Shown here: one piece after another, positions 16,904 through 24,888 of the stretch
How the letters are laid out: each line of letters starts with the position of its first letter
How positions within the stretch are numbered: position 1 is the first letter of the stretch
Origin: Halospina denitrificans
Lineage (GTDB): Bacteria > Pseudomonadota > Gammaproteobacteria > Pseudomonadales > Oleiphilaceae
Length of the DNA: 64,000 nucleotides
Reading direction: 5' to 3'
Assembly (NCBI RefSeq): GCF_004364635.1
Contig: NZ_SOAX01000003.1
Span: 435,538-499,537 of the forward strand
Translations under genes and position numbers: made by a program
The notes under the pieces: generated by a model
Databases searched by the model: none
What the model saw: the letters and a program-made list of their open reading frames with translations, nothing else
What the model was told of the DNA's origin: nothing

Positions 16904-18469
16904 TCAGGCCTCCCCGGTTGTGAGTGGCAGTTCCGCCTCAGCAAGCTCGGACTCATCTGTTTCCTTGCGGCGACGCTGGCTCTTGGCCGCTTTACCCGGC
17001 TTGCGCTTTTCACCCTCTTTCGCCTCGGTTGCCTCGGGCGCCTGCTCGGTTACTTCCGGCTCGCGCTGTTGCGGCGCCCTCGCATCCAGACGGGACTTCA
17101 CCATCCGCTCAATGCTCAGCGGCACCATGATGAAAACGTCGTACAGGTTCACCAGCATCTTGCTCAGGTGATTCGAAAACCCGCCGATCAGGCGCAGTGT
17201 GACGCGCAGCGTGCGGAGAACACCCAGGGCAACCAGGCCCAGGACGGTGCGCAGCGAGTGCATGAACGACTCCAGCGGAATACCCACGAATGCCAATGCA
17301 AACGGCAGGATGAAACCGAGCATCATCTGGCCGATGGAGGGAATCCAGCGGAACTGGGACTCGGCCGCTTCCGCGCCCGCCAGGGACCCGGCCAGGGCTT
17401 CACGATCCAGTGCCAGCAGATCACGCATATAGGCCAGTGAGGACTCGATCCCTGCGAAGATCACCAGGATCGTCAGCGCCGCAATCCCCATGTACTTGCG
17501 CATACGGTCGTCCAGGTTGCGGATAACCGGAAACAGCTTCGTGACCTGCAGTGCTTCGAGCAGGAAGAGCCCCATGGTGATCTCCACCATGATGATCACC
17601 AGCGCCGCGATGTCCGACGTAGGCATGGAACCGATGTAGCTGTTACCGCCCACCATCTCGGCCATGGGCATGGCGATCAGATGGAAGTTGATGATGCCGC
17701 CGAAGGCCGCAATGGTCAGCACCAGGCTGGAGATGAAGAACTGTGTCAGCGAGGACGAGGTCAGCGCGTTAACCGCCTTGTTCTCGCCCTTGCGCATGCT
17801 TTCATACTCATCCATGCGCCGGTCGATGGTCTTGGCGCTGTCTTCCAGGCCGGTGATGGTCTGCTGGACCTTCTGCATGTTCTGGTTCAGCGACCGCCAT
17901 TCCGGGCGCATGCTCTTGAGGATGCCGTGACGTTCGTTGGTGTCGTCCTGGTACGCCTTGAGCGTCTGCTCATGGGAGTTCTCCACGACTTCCTTGATGT
18001 TCTCAAGGATATTCGCCACGGCCGGATCCCCCGAGCTGGGCAGGTTCTTGATGGTATCCATCACCTCCTGCCAGGCCGGCGGCAGTGGCTTGTTCTCGAT
18101 CGAGTTGTGATAGTCCGACTCGATCCTGTCCAGGGTCTCGGTGAGCTTGCGGTGCAGCACCGGATACTGGCTCAGGTCCCGCTCGACGATGGTATTCACG
18201 CGAACGAATTCACGCTCGATGGCGTTTTCCGCCTCTTCACGGCCCTGGGCCAGGAGCACGTCGTTGTTGCGCTTGATCACCCGCTCTTCAAGCTGGCGAA
18301 TGCTGCCGCTGGCAACACGCAGTGTGCCGTGGATGGCACGGCCCGTGCTGCGCAGCAACTGGTGCGCATGCGGGCGGCCCGCATAGAGCAGGGTAATGAT
18401 GATCACCAGCCAGATCGCCAGGGACAGGGCCGGTGAAGCAGACCAGATTGTGAGCATGTCGGTGAACAT
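16904..18469 (-). CDS. Large coiled-coil inner-membrane protein, unknown function
   Basis: This 521-residue protein has an N-terminal membrane helix (about residues 10-30), a long charged helical region (60-225) predicted as coiled coil, then a group of four or five membrane helices (about 230-420). A basic and acidic low-complexity tail follows (from about 465, KEGEKRKPGKAAKSQRRRK). I do not recognise a named family; the layout resembles membrane sensors or MotA/ExbB-like scaffolds only loosely. I chose the ATG at 18469 because GGGGGAA lies just upstream, while the longer frame to 18610 runs through the promoter region shared with the divergent response regulator. It is coupled to the downstream VWA lipoprotein. 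Confidence 0.7.
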   Translation of the reverse strand: MFTDMLTIWSASPALSLAIWLVIIITLLYAGRPHAHQLLRSTGRAIHGTLRVASGSIRQLEERVIKRNNDVLLAQGREEAENAIEREFVRVNTIVERDLSQYPVLHRKLTETLDRIESDYHNSIENKPLPPAWQEVMDTIKNLPSSGDPAVANILENIKEVVENSHEQTLKAYQDDTNERHGILKSMRPEWRSLNQNMQKVQQTITGLEDSAKTIDRRMDEYESMRKGENKAVNALTSSSLTQFFISSLVLTIAAFGGIINFHLIAMPMAEMVGGNSYIGSMPTSDIAALVIIMVEITMGLFLLEALQVTKLFPVIRNLDDRMRKYMGIAALTILVIFAGIESSLAYMRDLLALDREALAGSLAGAEAAESQFRWIPSIGQMMLGFILPFALAFVGIPLESFMHSLRTVLGLVALGVLRTLRVTLRLIGGFSNHLSKMLVNLYDVFIMVPLSIERMVKSRLDARAPQQREPEVTEQAPEATEAKEGEKRKPGKAAKSQRRRKETDESELAEAELPLTTGEA

Positions 18470-18674
18470 GATGTTCCCCCTCGTTTCATGGTTTAAAAGC
18501 CCGGCAGACACCCGTCTGCCGCTTCGACACCTGAAGTATCCGTAATGCCGGTGAATAATCTGTGAGTAACCAACAACCGAAGGGCAAACTTTGTTGGCTT
18601 TCTGTAGCACGGGCGCTGGGGCGGCGCTGCGCTGCTACACTCGAGACAGAATCGTGACTGAAAAGTAACCACCA

Positions 18675-19484
18675 ATGGCCACCATTTTCTGGGTTGAAGA
18701 CCAGTCCCACTGGGTCGACAGGTTCCGGCCCGTGCTGGAAGCCACCGAATTTGATGACCGCCCCACGGAGGTCCGGGTCTTCAAGTTCGCGGAGGCGGCC
18801 TGCCAGCACATCCGTCTGGCGGATGCCAGCAACGGACCGGACCTGGCCCTTCTGGACGCCAACATGAACGGTAACCACGAGGCCGGTTTCTCGGTCTCCC
18901 GCGCCCTGCTGCGCAAGTGGCCGGACCTGCCGATCATCTACCTGTCCGAGCACAGCGGCACCGGCATTGAGCAGCAGGCCATCGAGACCAACGGCGCCCA
19001 GGACTTCATCGCCAAGCACCAGCACAACATCGAGCAGGTGCTGTGCTGGCGCATCCGGGCCACCCTGCGCCAGAAGACCATGAAACAGCCCGGGCAGGCG
19101 CAATCCGGCAATGTATTGAAAAGCGGCGACCTGACCCTGGATACCACCACCTGGGAGGCCTACTGGAATGGGCAGAAACTGATGAACCCGACCAACTCCA
19201 GACGCCCCCTGCCCCCGACACCGCGCAAGATACTGCGCTATCTGGTGGAAGCCTCGCCCACGCCCCTGAGTACCCTGCAGGTGGCGGACAAGCTGGATGC
19301 GGACCCGGAGCGCTTCTCCTACGCCAACTACCGTCAGCACATCCGTACCCTGCGCCGCTCCATCGACCAGGCCATGGGTGGCCAGGAGCGTTTTTTCGAG
19401 TTGTGCCGGGATGGTGAGGGCATCGTCACTTTCGGCGATGAAGGCGCCTACTGCTGGAAGCCGGTTACAGGAGTGAACGCATGA
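18675..19484 (+). CDS. Response regulator-like protein with winged-helix output
   Basis: This 269-residue protein has an N-terminal receiver-type domain: acidic pair in WVEDQ (8-9), phospho-acceptor candidate Asp61 in LALLDANMNG, Ser in IIYLSEHSG and the conserved Lys in DFIAKHQ near 115. The C-terminal half (from about 150) looks like a winged-helix DNA-binding domain with PRKILRYLVE and YRQHIRTLRRSID, as in OmpR-type regulators. The receiver has unusual loops (ADASNGPD, NHEAGFSV), so phosphorylation chemistry is inferred. It overlaps the downstream histidine kinase gene by four bases (ATGA) and is divergent from the membrane protein/VWA pair, which it may control. Confidence 0.78.
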   Translation: MATIFWVEDQSHWVDRFRPVLEATEFDDRPTEVRVFKFAEAACQHIRLADASNGPDLALLDANMNGNHEAGFSVSRALLRKWPDLPIIYLSEHSGTGIEQQAIETNGAQDFIAKHQHNIEQVLCWRIRATLRQKTMKQPGQAQSGNVLKSGDLTLDTTTWEAYWNGQKLMNPTNSRRPLPPTPRKILRYLVEASPTPLSTLQVADKLDADPERFSYANYRQHIRTLRRSIDQAMGGQERFFELCRDGEGIVTFGDEGAYCWKPVTGVNA

Positions 19485-21091
19485 AGGACGAAACCGTCGA
19501 GGCGCCTGACGACCAGGTCCGCAACATCACCTTTCCCTGGCCAGGCACCCTGGGCGCCCTCGCGGCGATCAGCTACCTGTTGCTCACCCTCAAGCCGTCA
19601 CTGGCCGCCTTCTACGGGTTGCCCGACCTCTGGTTCCAGCCAGATCTGGGCGTCCCGGTCGCAGGCGCCGTCATGATCGTCATACTTTTCGACCTGCGCC
19701 GCTACCACCGGGAATTCGTTCGACAACGCGCCGACCTCAAGGGCCTGAAGCAGGAGGTCCAGGAGCTCTGGGAGAGCAAGAAACGCCTTCAGCTCAAGGC
19801 GCATACCTATTCCGACCACGCGGACAAGCTCAAGCGCTTCATCAGCGACAAACTGCTGGAGTACATCGAGTACGACGAGAAGTTCCTGCACTTCAAGAGC
19901 ATCGCCGCCGAGGTCCGCCACAATGGCGTTATCAGCTTCGATAAGGTCCAGACCACCCTGCAACGGATCGAAGACGAGGCCGATGCCCCGGAACAGGTTT
20001 CGGACGTACGGGCAGCCCGAGACGCCATGCGCTACCTCTGGGACCTGCTCGACCTGTCCACCGCCGACAACCTGGCCCTGCACATCGGCAACCTGCTGTG
20101 CGAGTGTGAGGAACACTACTACCAGCAGGTGCTCAACACCGAGGACGACGAAGCCCCCCTGCCTTACGACCCGGTCTACTCCCCCCGCCGAGCCGCCTGG
20201 CGGGCCCTGGACCAGGTCTGTCACAAGGGGCTTCCCGAGCCCTTGGATGAAGCGGATTACGTGCTGGACGACGGCCAGTGGCACATTCAATTGGCGCCGG
20301 TGAACGCCCTGCTCGGCAACGAGAACCACCTGGTCCTGTTGCTGGAGAACCTGCTCAAGAACGCCCAGTTCTATTCCCGCAAACGCGGCTACAACAGCCC
20401 CTTCGCCCCGGTGGCCATGACCCTGACTGAACACCAGGGCAATGCGCGCCTGCGCATTTACAACCGGGGCCCGCACATCCGCGACGAAGACCGCCAGAAC
20501 CTCTTCCAACTGGGTTTTTCCACCCGCCGCGCCCGGGACCACCATGGGCGGGGCCTGGGGCTCTACTTCGTCAATGAGATCGTGAAGGGGTATGAAGGTC
20601 ATATCGCGGTTCATAACATTGAAACGCCCGAGGCCCAGTACGCAGTGCGTATTGAGCTGGAAAACGGCGAGGTGATGACCGAGTTGGTGGACGTGGCGGT
20701 TGAAGACGGCAAGCCCCGCTGCCGGGTCGGGGACAACGAGGCCTCAGCCACCTGGGACTGGACCTTCCCCGCGCCCCTTCGCAGCGTGGAAGTCACCACC
20801 ACCGGCAACCAGACCACACAGCGCCTGGAAGACTTCGCCAGCAAGGGCAAGCAGGGCCGCTTCGACCCCGGCAACCCGGAACGCCCGCAATGGCGCATCA
20901 GCTACCAGCCCAAGCGCAATGCCCACCAGCTCGTGTTTGAACCCCTGGACATCAGTGGCGTGGAATTCGATATCCGCCTGCCCACGGCCCAACAGCGGCT
21001 GGACAATTCCGAGCTGGCGCTGGACGACGACATCGACGCGGAAGTGGAGCGGCTGGACGAGCATTTCCGCTCCCCCGAAGCCGGGCATTGA
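19481..21091 (+). CDS. Sensor histidine kinase with an extra C-terminal domain
   Basis: This 536-residue kinase has two N-terminal membrane helices (about 23-45 and 53-70) with almost no periplasmic loop, then a coiled-coil linker (80-115). The dimerisation region carries a candidate phospho-His in AAEVRHNGVISFDK (near 148), followed by an N box LLENLLKNAQFYS, and a G box GRGLGLYFVNEIVKGY. The ATPase domain should end near residue 390, but about 140 more residues follow, beta-rich in pattern and ending in an acidic tail. The tiny external loop suggests that the signal is sensed in or near the membrane. It overlaps the regulator gene and forms one two-component unit with it. Confidence 0.83.
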   Translation: MKDETVEAPDDQVRNITFPWPGTLGALAAISYLLLTLKPSLAAFYGLPDLWFQPDLGVPVAGAVMIVILFDLRRYHREFVRQRADLKGLKQEVQELWESKKRLQLKAHTYSDHADKLKRFISDKLLEYIEYDEKFLHFKSIAAEVRHNGVISFDKVQTTLQRIEDEADAPEQVSDVRAARDAMRYLWDLLDLSTADNLALHIGNLLCECEEHYYQQVLNTEDDEAPLPYDPVYSPRRAAWRALDQVCHKGLPEPLDEADYVLDDGQWHIQLAPVNALLGNENHLVLLLENLLKNAQFYSRKRGYNSPFAPVAMTLTEHQGNARLRIYNRGPHIRDEDRQNLFQLGFSTRRARDHHGRGLGLYFVNEIVKGYEGHIAVHNIETPEAQYAVRIELENGEVMTELVDVAVEDGKPRCRVGDNEASATWDWTFPAPLRSVEVTTTGNQTTQRLEDFASKGKQGRFDPGNPERPQWRISYQPKRNAHQLVFEPLDISGVEFDIRLPTAQQRLDNSELALDDDIDAEVERLDEHFRSPEAGH

Positions 21092-21184
21092 AACCCAAAC
21101 CGCCATTAAAAAGAGTCGCCACGACAGCCTGAAAAGCGCTATTCTGGTAATCCGCTGTTAATCAGTCATGACCGGAGGCGGACC

Positions 21185-21952
21185 GTGCGCCCACTCATCG
21201 GTATCACCGCTTGCACCCGAACCGTTTCCGGGGTCGCCAGTCACTGCGTGCAGAACAAGTACGTTGAGGCGGTTGCCGAGGCAGCCCAGGCCACACCGAT
21301 ACTGATTCCAGCCCTGGGGGAGACCACTGATGTATCCGGGCTGTTGTCCCGCCTTGACGGCATTCTCGCTACGGGCAGCTCGACCGGCGTCGACCCGAGG
21401 CGCTATGGCGGCAATCCCCGTGAACAGAGCCCCGAGGGCCTCGATATAGCGCGGGACGCCACTACCCTGCCCCTGCTTCGAGAGGCGGTCCGTTCCAGCG
21501 TTCCGGTACTGGCCATCTGCCGGGGGCATCAGGAGCTGAATGTGGCCCTTGGCGGAACACTTCATCAGTTCGTCCAGTCAGTGCCTGGCAAGCGTGATCA
21601 CCGGGAAGATGAGAGTGTGCCGGAAGAGCAGCGATATGGGCCTTCCCATTCGGTGTCGCTGAGGAGCGACGGTTATCTCGCCAGGCTATTCCAGACCGAC
21701 AGCATAGCCGTCAACTCACTCCACGAGCAGGGAATCGATACCCTTGCGCCCGAGCTCATAGCCGAGGCCTGGACGGAGGATGGCTTGGTCGAGGCGATCC
21801 GTGCGCCCCAGGCCCCGGCGTTCACCATCGGTGTGCAATGGCATCCCGAGTGGCAGGCAGCCCACACGCCCTACTCAAGGGAACTCTTCCAGGCGTTCGC
21901 CAGCGCCTGCCGGACACGAGCGAGCGACCGCAATGCGTCAGTCGTCGGCTAG
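21185..21952 (+). CDS. Class I glutamine amidotransferase-like hydrolase (peptidase C26)
   Basis: This 255-residue protein is a PuuD-like gamma-glutamyl hydrolase. The nucleophile Cys sits in AICRGHQELNVALGG (near 117), a His in VQWHPEW and a Glu two residues later complete the triad, and the early GITACT and GSSTGVDPRRY segments fit. PuuD cleaves gamma-glutamyl-GABA; relatives act on other gamma-glutamyl amides. The start is a GTG with GGAGGC eight bases upstream. Its end overlaps the convergent ATP-grasp ligase gene by 15 bases, and a ligase beside a hydrolase suggests linked substrates, though no putrescine-pathway genes are present. Confidence 0.85.
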   Translation: MRPLIGITACTRTVSGVASHCVQNKYVEAVAEAAQATPILIPALGETTDVSGLLSRLDGILATGSSTGVDPRRYGGNPREQSPEGLDIARDATTLPLLREAVRSSVPVLAICRGHQELNVALGGTLHQFVQSVPGKRDHREDESVPEEQRYGPSHSVSLRSDGYLARLFQTDSIAVNSLHEQGIDTLAPELIAEAWTEDGLVEAIRAPQAPAFTIGVQWHPEWQAAHTPYSRELFQAFASACRTRASDRNASVVG

Positions 21953-23002
21953 CCCCAATCGCCGCTGAGCGGCCTGGAGAATGAACTCGAATAGCTGGGG
22001 GTACTCGTATCCCCCGTAGCGCATTGCGCTCGCCAGCATCCCTTCCTCGCCCCACATCGGATGGGCGTTCACGTCGATCAGATGCGGCGCCCCATCCTGA
22101 TCAACCCGAAAATCGAAACGCGCGTAATCACGGCACCCGATGCGCTCGAACAGACGCTTCGCATGCGTCATCATCTGTTCGTTCAGTGCCCCGGCGTCAC
22201 TTTGCCGCAAGCGCACGGAACGCCAGTAGAGCGAGTGCGGATCGTTTTTGGATTCGTGGGTCAGTATGGGGGCGTGGCTATCACCGAGGGACGAAAAGTC
22301 GATTTCGATCGGTGGCAGCGCCAACAGGTCAATACCCGGATTGCCAACAACCGCGACACTGTATTCGGGGCCGGGAAGATACTCCTGCAGCAGCAGTAAC
22401 GGGTTATTCAGTTCCACACGCAACTTTTCAATGACCTCCCGGGCTTCCCGGGCATTATGCACAATCGAGGCATCCGAAATACCAATACTGCCGTCTCCGG
22501 CATTGGGTTTGATGAAGCTCGGAAAGAATTCAATGTCCGTGATCCCGCTCCCGGAGGCATCCAGTAACCGGCCCTCCGGCACAGGAATCCCGAGATCCCG
22601 CGCCAGGGCGTAGACCAGGAACTTGTGATGACAGAGGGCCATGCACTCGGGTGAGGCGCCAACGTAGGGTAATTCCAGCATTTCGAGCATGGCCGCGACA
22701 TGGGCCTGGTGCTCGGGCTTATTGCGGTACCCGGTATTGCACAGATTGAGCACCAGGAATGGTTTCGCGGTGCGCAGAGACTCCCAGAGCTGATCATGGT
22801 CGTCCAGGAGCCGGAACTGGTAATTGCTGAGCGTAGCGAGCACCTCTTCAAGCCGTTCAACGGCCTGAAAATCATGTGCATCAAAAGCGTTGCTTGGATT
22901 GTATTGATACGGCAATCGGGGATCACCCAATAAAACCGCTACATCCCTGGATTGTGTCACGTCTTCAGCCCCCTCCATGTCCAGCCGTTCCGCCACTATC
23001 AT
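21938..23002 (-). CDS. ATP-grasp ligase related to D-Ala-D-Ala ligase
   Basis: This 354-residue protein has the ATP-grasp layout of the D-alanine-D-alanine ligase group: ALCHHKFLVYALARDLGIP near 140, a flexible-loop region FIKPNAGDGSIGIS, the adenine-binding LLLQEYLPGPEYSV, and the metal-binding DYARFDFRVD with LIDVNAHPMW. The sequence is distant from Ddl and lacks its usual N-terminal substrate signature, so it probably joins other amino or carboxyl groups. An ANR/FNR-like palindrome at 23023 lies 21 bases upstream of the start. It converges with and overlaps the C26 hydrolase gene. Confidence 0.83.
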   Translation of the reverse strand: MIVAERLDMEGAEDVTQSRDVAVLLGDPRLPYQYNPSNAFDAHDFQAVERLEEVLATLSNYQFRLLDDHDQLWESLRTAKPFLVLNLCNTGYRNKPEHQAHVAAMLEMLELPYVGASPECMALCHHKFLVYALARDLGIPVPEGRLLDASGSGITDIEFFPSFIKPNAGDGSIGISDASIVHNAREAREVIEKLRVELNNPLLLLQEYLPGPEYSVAVVGNPGIDLLALPPIEIDFSSLGDSHAPILTHESKNDPHSLYWRSVRLRQSDAGALNEQMMTHAKRLFERIGCRDYARFDFRVDQDGAPHLIDVNAHPMWGEEGMLASAMRYGGYEYPQLFEFILQAAQRRLGLADD

Positions 23003-23022
23003 TGATACGTGGCGCCGATGTA

Positions 23023-23036
23023 TTGACCCGCGTCAA
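23023..23036. promoter_or_regulatory. ANR/FNR-like box TTGACCCGCGTCAA
   Basis: The site is a TTGAC-N4-GTCAA palindrome in the 126-base region between the divergent ATP-grasp ligase and class II aldolase genes. A TATAAA at 23076-23081 predicts a plus-strand start near 23088, which puts the site near -58, close to a class I activator position. It has the same form as the sites at 1943 and 28187. Confidence 0.5.
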
Positions 23037-23075
23037 ACACTGGCCTTCAAACCTCTCACTGGCGGAGAAACTTGC

Positions 23076-23081
23076 TATAAA
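23076..23081 (+). promoter_or_regulatory. Predicted -10 (TATAAA) of the class II aldolase gene
   Basis: TATAAA is a 5/6 match to the -10 consensus and would give a leader of about 41 bases before the ATG at 23129. No convincing -35 lies upstream, consistent with activator dependence. Confidence 0.4.
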
Positions 23082-23128
23082 GCACCAACGGATTAGCATG
23101 GGGCGATGCTGCAGGAGGACGATGTACC

Positions 23129-23809
23129 ATGAACACACCGTATACGAGAAATGACTCCAAAGCCGAACTCCGTGAAGCCCTTGTGCGTACAGCCATGGAA
23201 ATGAACCGCAAGGGCCTCAACCAGGGCCGTTCCGGCAACGTCAGCGCCCGGTTTGAGGAGGGCATGCTGATCACCGCTTCCGGGTGCCATTTCGACGAAA
23301 TCACACCGGAGCATATTGTGGAGACGGATCTGGACGGCCATTACAGGGGCCCGCTCAAACCCTCCAGCGAGCGCTCCTTCCATGCGGCCATCTATCGCCA
23401 CCGGCCGGACGCCGGGGCCGTGGTCCACGTACATTCGCCCTGGGCTACGACAATCGCCTGCATGCGCCGGCCTATTCCCGCCTTCCACTACATGGTTGCC
23501 GTTGCCGGCGGGAAGGATATCCCCTGTGTTCCCTACGCCACCTTCGGAACGGACGAGCTCGCCGGACATGTGGGCAACGCCATGGCCAATCGGGACGCCT
23601 GCCTGATGGCCAACCACGGCCAGGTTACACTCGCGAACAGCGTCCCGGCGGCGCTGGATCTGGCCATGGAGGTGGAGCTGCTGGCACGCTGCTACGGGCA
23701 GGCCCTGAGCATCGGAGAGCCGTCCATACTCGATGACGGCCAGATGGACGAAGTACTCAACCGCTTTCAGAGCTATCGCGGAAACGCTCAAGCCAGCGAC
23801 CAACGCTGA
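23129..23809 (+). CDS. Class II aldolase/adducin family protein
   Basis: This 226-residue protein is a zinc-dependent aldolase/epimerase family member related to fuculose-phosphate aldolase. It has GLNQGRSGNVSAR near 30, the catalytic Glu region KPSSERSFH, zinc-binding VVHVHSPWAT (two His) and a third His in MANHGQV. AGGAGG lies nine bases before the ATG. No sugar kinase or isomerase is adjacent, so the substrate is unknown; some members act in methionine salvage or sugar-acid breakdown. It begins a possible operon with the HSL-type esterase 14 bases downstream. Confidence 0.87.
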   Translation: MNTPYTRNDSKAELREALVRTAMEMNRKGLNQGRSGNVSARFEEGMLITASGCHFDEITPEHIVETDLDGHYRGPLKPSSERSFHAAIYRHRPDAGAVVHVHSPWATTIACMRRPIPAFHYMVAVAGGKDIPCVPYATFGTDELAGHVGNAMANRDACLMANHGQVTLANSVPAALDLAMEVELLARCYGQALSIGEPSILDDGQMDEVLNRFQSYRGNAQASDQR

Positions 23810-23823
23810 ATCAGGGGCTGTAT

Positions 23824-24888
23824 ATGATCTGGTTTCTGACGGCACTGATCATCGCCATTATAGGGATAACCCTGTTGTTGCGGGGCAAAAGCCTTGCCTA
23901 CCTGGACTCGGAACCCCTCACACCGGCGGAGCACAATCCTTCACCCGCGCATCGTGAGGCGCTCCGGATGATCCGGGAAATGAACCGGGCCGGTAAGGGA
24001 CTGCGCGGCAGGGAGCGGCTCAATGCAATGCGGGCATTTATGGACAGCATGAGCGATGGGCTTGCGCTCGTCTCTGAGTTCCGCCCAGCTCAGCCAGAGA
24101 CGGCCCCCAGGGGTGAATGGGTAATCGCCCCGAACGCCAGGCCTTCCCGCCGGATCCTCTACATCCATGGCGGCGCCTGGATGGCGGGGAGCCCCAGGAG
24201 TCACCGGGCCATAACGGACCGATTATCCCAACTCGCCAATGCCTGCGTATTTGCCGTGGATTACCGTCTGATGCCGGAACACCGATACCGGGATGGACTC
24301 AGGGATTGCCAGTCCGCGTACCAGTGGCTGCTGGGCAATGGCCCCGACGGGCCGGCAACCGCTGAGTTCATGGCAGTGGCGGGTGACTCCGCGGGCGGAA
24401 ATCACACCCTGTCGCTGATTGCCTGGATCAAGGAGCAGCACCTGCAACAACCGGATGCGGCGGTAGCCCTCTCGCCCTCGACGGACCTGACATTCACCGC
24501 TCCCAGCCTCAGGAATAACGTCAAAACAGACCCCCTCCTGGGTCCTGCCTTCCGCCCTTTAACCCGGCTGCCCCTGCCGCTGTTGTGGTGGGGAACATTC
24601 CTTTTCTTCCGGATGTCTCCTTCCAATCCCCTGCTTTCTCCTTTGCGCGCGGACCTTTCCGGGCTGCCCCCAACCCTCATTCACGTCAGCGATTCCGAAA
24701 TGCTCGTCGACGATGCCCGCCGCTACACCCACAAGGCCCGCGCTGCCGGATCGCCGGTGGAACTCAGGATCTGGCCCGGCATGTTCCATGTCTGGCACAT
24801 CTTCACACCCTGGCTGCCGGAAGCTGATGACGCGATGAAAGAAATCGGTGATTTCCTGAACCGGAGTGAACAACTGGAGGCACAATAA
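23824..24888 (+). CDS. HSL-family alpha/beta hydrolase (esterase)
   Basis: This 354-residue protein begins with one membrane helix (residues 2-20), then carries the hormone-sensitive-lipase oxyanion motif HGGAW near 117, the nucleophile elbow GDSAGG near 188, an Asp in DSEMLVDDA and the catalytic His in MFHVWHIF near 320. The family hydrolyses short-chain or sterol-type esters; membrane tethering suggests a hydrophobic substrate. Its TAA overlaps the ATG of the DUF445 gene by one base, so the two are coupled. Confidence 0.85.
   Translation: MIWFLTALIIAIIGITLLLRGKSLAYLDSEPLTPAEHNPSPAHREALRMIREMNRAGKGLRGRERLNAMRAFMDSMSDGLALVSEFRPAQPETAPRGEWVIAPNARPSRRILYIHGGAWMAGSPRSHRAITDRLSQLANACVFAVDYRLMPEHRYRDGLRDCQSAYQWLLGNGPDGPATAEFMAVAGDSAGGNHTLSLIAWIKEQHLQQPDAAVALSPSTDLTFTAPSLRNNVKTDPLLGPAFRPLTRLPLPLLWWGTFLFFRMSPSNPLLSPLRADLSGLPPTLIHVSDSEMLVDDARRYTHKARAAGSPVELRIWPGMFHVWHIFTPWLPEADDAMKEIGDFLNRSEQLEAQ

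Noticed and set aside
18675-21091. Proteobacterial dedicated sortase two-component system
   Set aside because: The general layout is comparable, but no sortase or sortase-substrate gene is adjacent and the sequences do not show the features I would expect.
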